Shown: positions 27,103 through 60,178 of the stretch, piece after piece | How the letters are laid out: each line of letters starts with the position of its first letter | Numbering within the stretch: the stretch's first letter is position 1 | Source: Leptospira alstonii serovar Sichuan str. 79601 | Lineage (GTDB): Bacteria; Spirochaetota; Leptospiria; Leptospirales; Leptospiraceae | DNA length: 64,000 bases | NCBI RefSeq assembly: GCF_000347175.1 | Contig: NZ_ANIK01000003.1 | Span: forward strand, 211,501-275,500 | Direction of reading: 5' to 3' | Notes under the pieces: generated by a model | The model's database searches: none | Told to the model about the DNA's origin: nothing | The model's input: the letters and a program-made list of their open reading frames with translations, nothing else | Translations under genes and position numbers: made by a program

Positions 27103-27915
27103 CTAATCAAATATCGGAGTGTGATTTAACGTTTTATCTTTTCCTGCGGTATAAGATTGTTCGATTGCCGCGTGTAAATATTCTTTCGCAAATCGAACCG
27201 CTTCGGCCAACTTCTCGCCTCGAGCCAGATAAGAAGCGATCGCAGAAGAGTAAGTACATCCGGTTCCGTGCGGATAAAATCCTCTTACGAACGGTTTTTC
27301 AAATTTGTAAATCGTTTTCCCGTCGTACAGAATATCGAGCGCAACTTCCTCGTTTTGTAAATGACCGCCTTTTAAAAGAACGGGAACTTTAAACTTTTCG
27401 AATATTTCTTTTGCAAGATCCGGCATATCTCGACTTCTATCGATTTTTTTTCCGGAAAGGATTTCCGCTTCGTCCAGATTGGGAGTGATTAAGTCTGCGA
27501 TAGGGATCAACTTTGTTAACAAAACGTCGATTGCAGAGTCTTGTAAAAGTTTGGCGCCGCTCGTCGCGACCATCACGGGATCGATCACGAGTGAAAAATC
27601 TTTTTTAGAGTTCTTTCTCTTTGAAAGAAGAGAACTCGTTCTTTCGATGATGGCCGTCGAAAATAACATTCCCGTTTTAATCGATTTTACGGGAAAATAA
27701 TCCAGAACGGCTACGATTTGTTTTTCCAAAAAGTCCGCATCCACTTCCAAGATTCCGGTAACACCCGAAGGGTTTTGCGAAGTAAGACAAGTAATTGCGG
27801 TGGTTCCGAACGTATCCAATGCGGTGAACGTTTTTAAGTCCGCTTGAATTCCGGCGCCTCCTCCGGAATCGGAGCCCGCGATCGTCAGAGTGACCGGTTT
27901 GATTTTTTGAGTCAT
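27103..27915 (-). CDS. thiD: Hydroxymethylpyrimidine/phosphomethylpyrimidine kinase
   Basis: 270 residues of the ribokinase-like ThiD family. '[20 protein letters not shown]' is the substrate-binding N-terminus, '[27 protein letters not shown]' the central motif, and '[20 protein letters not shown]' the anion hole with the catalytic Asp position replaced in context by GTGC. It phosphorylates HMP and HMP-P for thiamine synthesis. Third gene of a minus-strand run with the ATL and histidine kinase genes (112 bp after ATL). No TPP riboswitch is seen upstream. Confidence 0.94.
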   Translation of the reverse strand: MTQKIKPVTLTIAGSDSGGGAGIQADLKTFTALDTFGTTAITCLTSQNPSGVTGILEVDADFLEKQIVAVLDYFPVKSIKTGMLFSTAIIERTSSLLSKRKNSKKDFSLVIDPVMVATSGAKLLQDSAIDVLLTKLIPIADLITPNLDEAEILSGKKIDRSRDMPDLAKEIFEKFKVPVLLKGGHLQNEEVALDILYDGKTIYKFEKPFVRGFYPHGTGCTYSSAIASYLARGEKLAEAVRFAKEYLHAAIEQSYTAGKDKTLNHTPIFD

Positions 27916-28027
27916 CGGTGAGTTTCCATATTCTACTTTTTGAAAGAATGCATTTTTATTTTGAATTTACGAAGTTGTATCCGAACTTACTCGCTTTTTT
28001 CGATCGTTTTTATTTCGAAACCTCGTT

Positions 28028-28438
<411 letters not shown>

Positions 28439-28478
28439 GTTATGCGTTCTTGATCGTATTTTAAATTTTCGTAATGAA

Positions 28479-30293
<1,815 letters not shown>

Positions 30294-30311
30294 ACAAAAC
30301 GCGTTGAAATC

Positions 30312-31264
<953 letters not shown>

Positions 31265-31268
<4 letters not shown>

Positions 31269-32575
31269 AAGTCACACATTCTTATCTGGAATTCGATTCA
31301 ATCGACGATCTAATTGATTTTACAAGAGAATTTGAAACCGGATCTATGATTCGTTTTCTTTCTCCGATTGAAGACAATTCGGGAAATGTGTTGATAAAAG
31401 AGGAAGTGCAGATTAAAGAATCCACGCTTACCCGATTGAAGGATATCAAAGGACAATATACTTCCAAATTCAACGTGAAGTTGAATAAGGAACTTGTGGA
31501 ACAGATTCAGAATATTCTCGCCCTAAAAATTATAAATCAACTCAAATCTACGGATATGAAGTTTCTGAAATTCATGTATGAAAATTCGATTTATAATTAC
31601 AAGGGAATCATTAGAAATTCCTTACTTTCCAAAAAGACGGTTTTGACCCTTTTAAAAGTCTACAATCAAAATTTAAACTTCTTTAAGTACATCAGCGAGT
31701 TGGGGCTTTTGGCTCTCGGGATCGTGATGATTCCGGATACGATGAAGTTTAGACTTCTAAGACGATACGCTTTCACAGCGGGAATCCTCATGGACGTTCC
31801 ACGGATCGCGGCGGATCGGTTTATCAAATTGCCCGCCGATGACGCAGAAAAAGTCCGAGTCGCAAATAAGTGTTCGGATACATTACAAAAACTTGATCTT
31901 ATCGAATTCACATACGCAGCGATTTCCAATCATATGCCTCTCGGGATGATCGACAATCCGGATAAACCGATTTCGATCGAAAAAGGCGGACATAGCGAAA
32001 GCATCGACGAAACTTTTTTGGATGATATCGTCTCCAACGACGGCGAAAGCGATAGCAAGGTGGAAAGTTCGAAAGAAGACGCGATTCCGGAAAAATCCTA
32101 CGATTTTTTCCAATCCTTACTGACCGACACTTTGAAGTTGACCCGCTATATCGCAAACATCAGTCACCACGCTTCCGATAAGGACTACGTTATGGAAGAA
32201 TTGGTCTATTATATCGCTTACAATACTTCCAAAAAATACTTCGACGAACTTCTTGCAAATCCCTTGGTTTCTACTTTCAAAGAATTTGAAGTAAACGTCA
32301 AAAGATTGAGAAAGATCGCGGAAGTGGAAATGAAATGTGTTTATCCTCCTTCCGCTTGGGCTTATCCGAAACCGAAATCCAGTCAAGTTTTATGCAAAAA
32401 CAAAGTTTGGGGTTGTCCGAATATCGTCATGGGCTGGGATATTCACGTAATCACCGCCCAGGAAGCTTTCGGTTGGGTAGGGACCAGTCTTCCGATCGAC
32501 AATTATCCGAAATGTAAGTTGGAAGAGGAATTGGACGCGATTATCGTCGAACCGGAAAAACCGAAAAAAAAATAA
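31265..32575 (+). CDS. Degenerate HD-GYP-like protein
   Basis: 436 residues. The N-terminal block '[22 protein letters not shown]' plus '[12 protein letters not shown]' has the form of the small domain that precedes many HD-GYP c-di-GMP phosphodiesterases (N-G-x-x-L-I-x-K, then a helix ending before Y). The same block is found in the genes at 51923 and 53824. The following helical region has '[10 protein letters not shown]' where HD-GYP proteins have a 'LLHDIGK' motif, and '[10 protein letters not shown]' where they have HHE. The HD His is therefore absent and activity is unlikely. The acidic linker at 235-270 is variable. Coupled by 4-bp overlap to rsgA. The family link is inferred from pattern only. 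Confidence 0.6.
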
Positions 32576-33960
<1,385 letters not shown>

Positions 33961-33992
33961 GGTTTCGGTAAACCCTTGAACTAACGTTTTAC

Positions 33993-34055
<63 letters not shown>

Positions 34056-34063
34056 CTTCCTTA

Positions 34064-34094
<31 letters not shown>

Positions 34095-34116
34095 GATGAA
34101 AATTCATGGAACTGCT

Positions 34117-39314
<5,198 letters not shown>

Positions 39315-39333
39315 AAAAAAATTCATACTTTTT

Positions 39334-39375
39334 AAAACGCTGAATTTTCTTTTAGGAAGTTCGGCGTTTTGTTTT
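39334..39375 (+). terminator. Terminator after the TPR lipoprotein gene
   Basis: AAAACGCTGA (39334-39343) pairs with TCGGCGTTTT (39361-39370), one G-T pair, 17-nt loop, then GTTTTG. Lies 20 bp after the stop; also faces the end of minus-strand trmB. Confidence 0.7.
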
Positions 39376-39412
39376 GATAACATGCGGAATTGATATTCTC
39401 GCGTTTGGATTT

Positions 39413-40066
<654 letters not shown>

Positions 40067-40080
40067 GGTTTATCGTCAGA

Positions 40081-41054
<974 letters not shown>

Positions 41055-41180
41055 GAAGTTGTTTTTTGGGATCGACTCGCTTTTTAAGAAGGCTTCTAAA
41101 AAGAATTTGAAGTTTGTTATTTTTTACTTTCTTAAAAATTTTCTTTTATTTCATTTAATTTGAGTTATTCTAGACGGTCT

Positions 41181-41531
41181 ATGCAAACTGATATAGGGCA
41201 ACAAAAGAGAAGTACGAGCGATACTTTTGCCGATAAACGTTTTTATAAACGTTTCCAGAAGAACAACTTAGTGAAGGTGGTTCTTGGTAAGAATGAAATT
41301 TTGGGAAATCTTGAAGATATGAGTATGATCGGAGCGTCGATTAGTTCAAGAGAGGAAATTCTTTTGGGTCAACGTGTAAAACTTATGTCCCCTATGTTTT
41401 TCGCTGAAATTGAAGCCGATATTATCAGGAAAGATTTGATTCACGAAAAATATAAATACGGGCTTTTGTTTTACGATTTATCAGATGCAGTTATCGCGGA
41501 AATTTTAAATAAGATTGCTTCCGCCGATTGA
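41181..41531 (+). CDS. PilZ-domain protein
   Basis: 116 residues from ATG 41181; a TTG at 41160 would add seven residues. '[19 protein letters not shown]' carries a basic stretch like the PilZ RxxxR entry (K/R-rich), '[15 protein letters not shown]' resembles the D/NxSxxG motif with Met in place of the usual residue before G, and '[17 protein letters not shown]' closes the barrel. c-di-GMP binding is plausible but the motif is not perfect. Stand-alone gene; the stop codon lies at the edge of a repeat fragment. Confidence 0.75.
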   Translation: MQTDIGQQKRSTSDTFADKRFYKRFQKNNLVKVVLGKNEILGNLEDMSMIGASISSREEILLGQRVKLMSPMFFAEIEADIIRKDLIHEKYKYGLLFYDLSDAVIAEILNKIASAD

Positions 41532-41621
41532 GAGCTTGCCCTAAAACTATCATAATCCAGTGATTTCTTGTATGAGTTGCCCCAAAACCGCGAAGGGAAA
41601 TTTGCGGGAGTTCCCACATTT
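41531..41621 (+). repeat. Fragments of the MITE-like repeat family
   Basis: AGAGCTTGCCC (41531-41541) resembles the left terminal repeat, and 41574-41621 contains GAGTTGCCCCAAAACCGCGA followed by AGGGAAATTTGCGGGAGTTCCCACATTT. This second stretch is the left part of copy A (26848 onward) with several substitutions. No right end is present, so this is a decayed copy. Confidence 0.6.
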
Positions 41622-41790
41622 TTGCGACCATTCGGGGCTCGTTTATTGGCGCTGGATGGGATACGAAAATTCTTAATCAATCTTATTATAATTTCTATTC
41701 TTCTTTTTATCAAAGAATTTTATCCATTTTGGAAATATTTTATAAACCAATCCTTAACTTAGGATTTTATAAGCCGACACTAGTATTAGA

Positions 41791-42465
41791 GTGAAAATCG
41801 GCGGAGAACATAGGACTCAACTTGGAATTCCACGAGATGAATCTTTGCATTATATCGGACATGGACAATTGGAAAGCGCTCCTTCGTCTACTTCCGTTCT
41901 TCATGTAATTTCTCATGAACTTGGACATGTTGCCGAGTTCCGCTCCGAGGCGATGAGGGACCGAGCCGAAATCCGTTCTTTAAACATGAAAATCCATTAC
42001 GAGTTTCGAAATGGAAAACTCGTTGCCGTTTCCGGTGAAACCGAGGCCGTCACCGCGAAAAAGTCGGAAGAAACTCCGCGTAAAAATGAAATCTCGCAGG
42101 ACGAATCTTCGAAAGAAAAGGACACGCTTAAAAAAGAAGAAAAACTCTCGGCTTTCAGTGCAGGATCGGAAGACAGGGAAAAACAAATTCTTTCCGAGAT
42201 ACGCAGAATTGAATCGGAACTTCAGTCTTTTGAAACGAAAAAAAACGTAGAAGAACAAAGATTCGATTCTATCCGAAAAACGGAATTGGAAGGAAGAAAG
42301 AGAAAACTTGAAATGGCTCTGAACCGAGAAAAATTAAAAGATATTTTAGAAGATACGTTGAATACTTTTAAGGAATTGGTGGATAAACAGACCCAAGTCA
42401 GTTTGAGGATACTAAACGCGAACGCTTCCGATAAACTCGGCAGTATTTTCGACGCCAAGGCCTGA
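41791..42465 (+). CDS. Putative SprA-like metallopeptidase with coiled-coil tail
   Basis: 224 residues from GTG at 41791. 'LHVISHELGHVAEFRSEAM' contains the zinc-protease motif HELGH (H42, E43, H46), and 'IHYEFRNGKLVAVSGETEAVT' follows, as in the SprA-related putative metallopeptidase family of flagellated and other bacteria. The remaining 130 residues are a low-complexity Lys/Glu/Ser linker and a coiled coil (QILSEIRRIESELQSF; RKRKLEMALNREKLKDIL). No signal peptide. The region in front of the gene is a decayed repeat, and the true start might have been changed by it. Family assignment is from the motif layout only. Confidence 0.7.
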   Translation: MKIGGEHRTQLGIPRDESLHYIGHGQLESAPSSTSVLHVISHELGHVAEFRSEAMRDRAEIRSLNMKIHYEFRNGKLVAVSGETEAVTAKKSEETPRKNEISQDESSKEKDTLKKEEKLSAFSAGSEDREKQILSEIRRIESELQSFETKKNVEEQRFDSIRKTELEGRKRKLEMALNREKLKDILEDTLNTFKELVDKQTQVSLRILNANASDKLGSIFDAKA

Positions 42466-42470
42466 TTTTT

Positions 42471-43156
<686 letters not shown>

Positions 43157-43170
43157 GTCAGGTAAAATTT

Positions 43171-47120
<3,950 letters not shown>

Positions 47121-47462
47121 TTTTCGATCGGCTTGTAAAAAGGCGGAAAGGTGCCAACACGATCCATTTCCGATTTCGTTTCAATTTCCAGCCTTGCGTC
47201 TTTTTGTGGTGGAAGATTTCGCTTTTCGAATAATCTATAAAAAATACGTGTAAAAATTTTCAAAACTTCCAATTATAGCAATCGTTCGTTTCGGGATCTT
47301 TAAATTCGACTCTGATTTCGCGCTTCGAATAAAGATGTATCTCTTAAGTAGTCTAATATATCTTCGGATGATTTTTTATAAAAAGAATTTTGAGAAGATT
47401 GTAGATTAGAAAGTTTAAAGTTCTCAGATTCCCTTAGGGGAATAAAATATAATCGTTATTAG
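47121..47462. other. 342-bp intergenic region
   Basis: AT-rich, no gene and no clear hairpin. Presumably contains the terminator of the activator gene and the promoter of the DUF3095 gene; neither can be fixed by eye. Confidence 0.4.
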
Positions 47463-47471
47463 GTGAAAAAC

Positions 47472-49085
<1,614 letters not shown>

Positions 49086-49105
49086 TGGAAGAAATGTAAT
49101 TTAGC

Positions 49106-50962
<1,857 letters not shown>

Positions 50963-50980
50963 ACCGTTTTGGGAAGTATC

Positions 50981-51032
<52 letters not shown>

Positions 51033-51130
51033 TCCCGGAAACCCCGAGGCAAGAATTTTTCACCGGATAAGAGACAGAATACGTCCGGAAAAGAGTCGTT
51101 TTTTTTGAAACGGGCATTATCTTTGTACCC

Positions 51131-51756
<626 letters not shown>

Positions 51757-51900
51757 TCGGTAAAATATTTTTTTTCGTCCCTTATAAAAAATATTCGGTG
51801 CAAACGGTTTATTCCCGCCTTTTCATGGATTAAAAATGGAATTCTTGAACGGTTATTTTTAATTAGCGTTAGCTCGCATATCCATATCCCAAAAGCAAAT

Positions 51901-53392
<1,492 letters not shown>

Positions 53393-53823
53393 AGGATTTC
53401 TAAAAATAACGGTCAGTTTACATAAAAACTCCGTTTAAACCGTAGATCGCCGAGTTTTTTCACGTTATAATTCATCTTATATAGAACTTCTAATCGAATT
53501 CTTTGGAAATAATTTTTTGATTATTTTTGAATCGAACGGATTTTGAGTTAGAATGTACGTTCAATAAATAATTTTTTTCCAGTCGGATTGTTTATTATCT
53601 TCAAGAAGGCGTTGTTAAAGGATTTTATGTTATACGATTCTTTTTCGAAAAATGACCGACGGTATTTGATAAAAAGCCTGTCTCATCTTTGCTTCCCTAA
53701 GAGCCGTCGCTTCGCTGCGGCTATCTCGCTTCTATGGTCGCTCGATAGGGAAGGAAATTTGCAGGAGTTCCTAAGAATTACGTCTACTTACGTTCGTTTC
53801 AAGTCGCGAGGGTTTAGCTCAAA
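53393..53823. other. 431-bp intergenic region with a repeat fragment between the two HD-GYP-like genes
   Basis: No gene supported. A GC-rich inverted repeat (TTCCCTA...TAGGGAA, 53692-53752) is followed by GGAAATTTGCAGGAGTTCC and CGCGAGGGTTTAG (53752-53816), both found in MITE-like copy A. The last base of the fragment lies 7 bp before the ATG at 53824. Confidence 0.65.
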
Positions 53824-55317
53824 ATGAATTCTAATACGACTCATAACTCGCATTCGGTCAATAGGGAACTCTTGGAAAAGTTCGAATTCAATTCCGAGGT
53901 GATCAGAAGTTTTATCAGTCAGAGTGAAATACCGGTCAATTTTTATAATAAAAACGGGCAGGTCCTAATCCACAAAAAGTCGGACGCATCCGAAGAGGAC
54001 GTTACGAGGCTTCAAAAATTCGCAAGTCAAGGGATTTACTTTCTTATATCGGAAAAAGACAAATTTATTAAACCGAAAAATCCCGATGCGGTTCACGGAA
54101 GGAACGTTTCGCTTACGAAACTCGTAAACGCCGATCTTACGCTTGCTCTTGCGAGAGAAGCCTCCGATCTTTTGGAAGAACTCAAACACTTTCCTTTAAG
54201 TAATCATAATATTCGTATGGTTCAAAAGGGAATCGACGACATTCTTACCGACTTCAAGACAAGTTCGGATATGGAACTCGGCCTTGTAAACGTGATCGAA
54301 GTTATGCGGCAGAGCGGAATCAAGACGGATTCGGAGATGATGACAAAACGCACCGTGATTGCGATGGCGATGAAACTAAGAGGGATGAAGGCTCTTAGTA
54401 AGACCGATAACGAGATTCAAAAAGCAAAACAACTGAACGTTATGCTCGCTTCGTTTATGGTGGATATAGGCAAATCCAGAATGAAACTGCCGAATCATTC
54501 CAATCTTCGTCCCGAAGAATTCGATTATATCAAAAGCCATCCTATCATCAGTTATCTCATGATCGGAAATTTAAGCGGAATCGATTCGGAAGTCAAATCC
54601 GCCGTACTCAACAGCCACAGAACCTTTCGCGGCGAAGGTCTGAATAACAATTATCCTTCCAACAATATTATCCTCCGAAGATTAACCGAGTATCTCCGGA
54701 AATATAAGGATGATCAAACGAAACACGTTCTCATTGAAGACATTCAAAAACAAATTCATCGTATACTGAGCAACACTTATACGGACGAGGATCCCGGAAT
54801 CATTTCGATTTCGGGGGAATTCGCTTCCCTCACTTCCGATCAAGAATGGCGGCCTGCGTACGATTCTCTCACGGCTATGAAGTTGATTTTGAACAATAGT
54901 TTCTTTTCCTACAATGAAAAGATCGTCCGAGATTTTTTCGATCTAATGGGTTTGAGTCTTTGCGAGAACAGAAGTGTTCTCAATCCGGGCGATTACGTCA
55001 TAGTCGTTTCGATGGATTCCCAAAGAAAGGTTCACTTTGAAATCTGCGTGATCAAAGAAATTTTCAGACATCAAACAAGACCGCTTTTGGAAAGAATCGG
55101 AACGATCCGACCCGTAATCACCAACAAAGGAAAGATAAAAATCGAAGGTTATGACCCTCATTCTTTTCGTCAGGATAGAAGGAAGGCGGTTTTCGATCTG
55201 AACAACAGTATGGATCCGAGAAGGGTAATTTATGTAATCGATCCCGAATTGGAACCGAATCTCTATGAGAAAGTCGATCAAAGTTTTAGAGGAACCGCAC
55301 CTCGTTCCGTGGCCTGA
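53824..55317 (+). CDS. HD-GYP-like protein 2, catalytic HD lost
   Basis: 497 residues, alignable over its whole length with the preceding paralogue (shared N-terminal '[12 protein letters not shown]', '[10 protein letters not shown]', '[10 protein letters not shown]', 'DRRKAVFDL'). The motif set differs: 'MVDIGK' (212-217) keeps D-I-G-K but has Val for the HD His, 'SHPIISYLM' keeps His-Pro, and '[16 protein letters not shown]' (263-278) has Ser-His for the His-His pair. It therefore lost the metal site independently or further than the first. Repeat-derived sequence lies directly before the start and may supply the ribosome-binding GAGGG. Confidence 0.8.
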   Translation: MNSNTTHNSHSVNRELLEKFEFNSEVIRSFISQSEIPVNFYNKNGQVLIHKKSDASEEDVTRLQKFASQGIYFLISEKDKFIKPKNPDAVHGRNVSLTKLVNADLTLALAREASDLLEELKHFPLSNHNIRMVQKGIDDILTDFKTSSDMELGLVNVIEVMRQSGIKTDSEMMTKRTVIAMAMKLRGMKALSKTDNEIQKAKQLNVMLASFMVDIGKSRMKLPNHSNLRPEEFDYIKSHPIISYLMIGNLSGIDSEVKSAVLNSHRTFRGEGLNNNYPSNNIILRRLTEYLRKYKDDQTKHVLIEDIQKQIHRILSNTYTDEDPGIISISGEFASLTSDQEWRPAYDSLTAMKLILNNSFFSYNEKIVRDFFDLMGLSLCENRSVLNPGDYVIVVSMDSQRKVHFEICVIKEIFRHQTRPLLERIGTIRPVITNKGKIKIEGYDPHSFRQDRRKAVFDLNNSMDPRRVIYVIDPELEPNLYEKVDQSFRGTAPRSVA

Positions 55318-55374
55318 CAAAACCGAAGGATTCCTTTAGAAACTCGCTTTATCCCTGAGCTTTCCCTTGTTTTT

Positions 55375-56525
<1,151 letters not shown>

Positions 56526-56606
56526 GAATCAATCTCAAAATGGATGCGAATTTTGAAACTCATCTAAAATCCGAATCCAGTGAAAGCGGTCCGAAAGTCC
56601 TAAGGA

Positions 56607-56737
56607 ACGTGGTAGTTCCCACATTTTAGGAGTCAGTGGATAGGGATCAGATGTCAGGGTTAAAGTTTTTCCGATTAACGGTACGGAAGAGATCAAATTT
56701 AGCGTTCATTTAAAAACGTAGGAGTTTCCACGCTAGG
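56607..56737 (+). repeat. Dispersed repeat family 2, copy E
   Basis: Begins GGTAGTTCCCACATTTTAGG and ends with TAGGAGTTTCCACGCTAGG. The interior AGTCAGTGGATAGGG..TTTTTCCG..GAGATC matches the copies at 44737 and 61655. Confidence 0.7.
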
Positions 56738-56762
56738 TTTTAAGACAGGTTCATAATACAAA

Positions 56763-56845
56763 AATTGATAAACGATCAATTCTATAGAAACGTGTTGCCA
56801 GAATGATAATGGTACGTTTCTATAGAATTGTTTCCCGGTACCGGG
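56763..56845 (+). promoter_or_regulatory. Palindrome-rich control region upstream of nuoG
   Basis: Two 17-bp arms, CAATTCTATAGAAACGT (56777-56793) and ACGTTTCTATAGAATTG (56814-56830), are perfectly inverted around 20 bp. Each arm contains the 10-bp palindrome TTCTATAGAA, with centres 38 bp apart. A 12-bp palindrome CCCGGTACCGGG (56834-56845) follows, 21 bp before the ATG. An AATTGAT/ATCAATT hairpin overlaps the left arm. The pattern suggests two operator sites for a dimeric regulator, or an RNA hairpin in the nuoG leader. Confidence 0.65.
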
Positions 56846-56855
56846 TACTATCAAT

Positions 56856-58838
<1,983 letters not shown>

Positions 58839-58940
58839 ATCTAACTCGCGTTATTTTCGTGCCTCCAAGGTTGGAATTTAAAACGGTTTGATTCGGGTTG
58901 TGGGTTTTGATTGAGATCGATCTGAGAAGGCCGTCTTAAT

Positions 58941-59042
58941 TAGAGTTGTTGAAAAATTCAATAACCGCATTAACAACACTACTTCAATCGTCCATTTCAA
59001 TGAAACAGAAACAAATGGAGAATTAATTTTTAAACAACTCTA
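58941..59042. mobile_element. Possible tiny inverted-repeat element (102 bp)
   Basis: Ends TAGAGTTGTTGAAAA (58941-58955) and, in reverse complement, TAGAGTTGTTTAAAA (59028-59042) match at 14 of 15 bases. There is no coding content. It could be a non-autonomous element or solo ends of an insertion sequence, or a hairpin terminator region shared by nuoI and the DUF433 gene; no target duplication is evident. Confidence 0.45.
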
Positions 59043-59048
59043 TTGATC

Positions 59049-59297
59049 TCAACTTACCTTTTCATTCGTATATTGATTCTGCCTTGCTATTTCTAATTTA
59101 GCTTCCAGAAAAGATACGGCCGAATCGATGTCATCGTTGGAAATTCCGGGATATTCTCTCAAAATTCCTTTTCTGGATATTCCCGATAGCAGCAAATCCA
59201 ATATTTCCGAAACACGCACCCCAGTTCCCCTGATAAAGGGTTTTCCTCCCAGATAACCCGGGATAATATCTATCGAAGTAAATTCGTCTTTACTCAT
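59049..59297 (-). CDS. DUF433-family protein (antitoxin-like)
   Basis: 82 residues. 'IDIIPGYLGGKPFIRGTGVRVSEILDLLLSG' and 'LREYPGISNDDIDSAVSFLEA' match DUF433 proteins, which are often the antitoxin of VapC/PIN or DUF5615-type toxin pairs and bind DNA through a winged helix. No toxin gene lies on either side, so it is an orphan or a solitary regulator. ATG start at 59297. Confidence 0.85.
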   Translation of the reverse strand: MSKDEFTSIDIIPGYLGGKPFIRGTGVRVSEILDLLLSGISRKGILREYPGISNDDIDSAVSFLEAKLEIARQNQYTNEKVS

Positions 59298-59640
59298 ATA
59301 CTATTTTAACAATAGAACCCGACAAAATTAGAACGAAAATTTTTTCTCGGGTTTGAATTTTCCTTTTTATCGAAACTTTTCACGGTGAACCGGCAAACTA
59401 CCACTGCCTACAAACTACGCGGTAAACCCAAGTTTTTATGTATCATTGAAATCAAATCGAGCCGGATATAGCTTCCTTGAAAAAGATTCCTTCAAAAGAG
59501 AAAATAATAGACCGGAAATCGGCATATTTTAACCAAACAAAGTTCAGGGAACGACCTGGGTTTTAATTTCTTTTTTGTGCTTTTAGAATCACAATTTACC
59601 TAAAAAACTGCAAAAGACCGATTTCCCGGTATTTTTCTCA
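59298..59640. other. 343-bp intergenic region before the ECF sigma gene
   Basis: No gene. AT-rich; contains no recognised repeat. Probably holds the promoter of the ECF sigma operon (possibly autoregulated), but no -35 GAAC-type element is clear enough to call. Confidence 0.4.
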
Positions 59641-60165
59641 ATGGACCGATCCGATTCTGCAGATTTTTCAATTTTATACGAGGAGAACTACCGAACCGTA
59701 TATCATTTTCTTTTAAAGATCTCCGGTGACCAGGAGGTTGCGGAAGATATAACTCAAGAAGCTTTCTTAAAAGCGTTTACTTTTTTTGCCAAATTCGATT
59801 CTAGGATCGCCTCCTTCAGCACATGGACGTGTTCGATTGCAAAAAACTTGTATTTCAAACATTACAATAAGCAGAAAAAAGAATTCGGAAACGTAAGTCT
59901 GAGCGATTTGATCGGCGATATTGAAATCAATCCGGAGATTCCCGAAAACTTGGAGAAGGTTTTTTTGGAAAAAGCGATAAAAGATACGATTGAGAGTCTT
60001 CCTGAGCCGGAAAAAAGTATAATATTATATAAGGAATTGGAAAGGAAAACTCTGAAAGAAACCGCGCAAGCGTTGGGAATTTCGGAAAGGACGGTAAGTA
60101 GAAGATTGATTTCGGCCGTTTCCTTACTCAGGGCAAAAATGGAAAAACAAGGATTCCAATTCTAA
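59641..60165 (+). CDS. ECF-family RNA polymerase sigma factor
   Basis: 174 residues. Region 2 is 'LYEENYRTVYHFLLKISGDQEVAEDITQEAFLKA' with 'FSTWTCSIAKNLYFKHY', and region 4 is 'LPEPEKSIILYKELERKTLKETAQALGISERTVSRRLISA'. Region 3 is absent, as in all ECF sigma factors. It should direct transcription of an envelope-related regulon when released from its partner. The anti-sigma candidate starts 13 bp downstream. Confidence 0.95.
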   Translation: MDRSDSADFSILYEENYRTVYHFLLKISGDQEVAEDITQEAFLKAFTFFAKFDSRIASFSTWTCSIAKNLYFKHYNKQKKEFGNVSLSDLIGDIEINPEIPENLEKVFLEKAIKDTIESLPEPEKSIILYKELERKTLKETAQALGISERTVSRRLISAVSLLRAKMEKQGFQF

Positions 60166-60178
60166 TTAATATTTCATC

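Noticed and set aside
27916..28027. TPP riboswitch upstream of thiD
   Set aside because: The spacer is 112 bp and lacks the conserved CUGAGA core; no THI-box pattern is seen.
53692..53752. Rho-independent terminator of the first HD-GYP-like gene
   Set aside because: It is 300 bp from the stop, has a long imperfect stem and no T tract, and is better read as repeat-derived.
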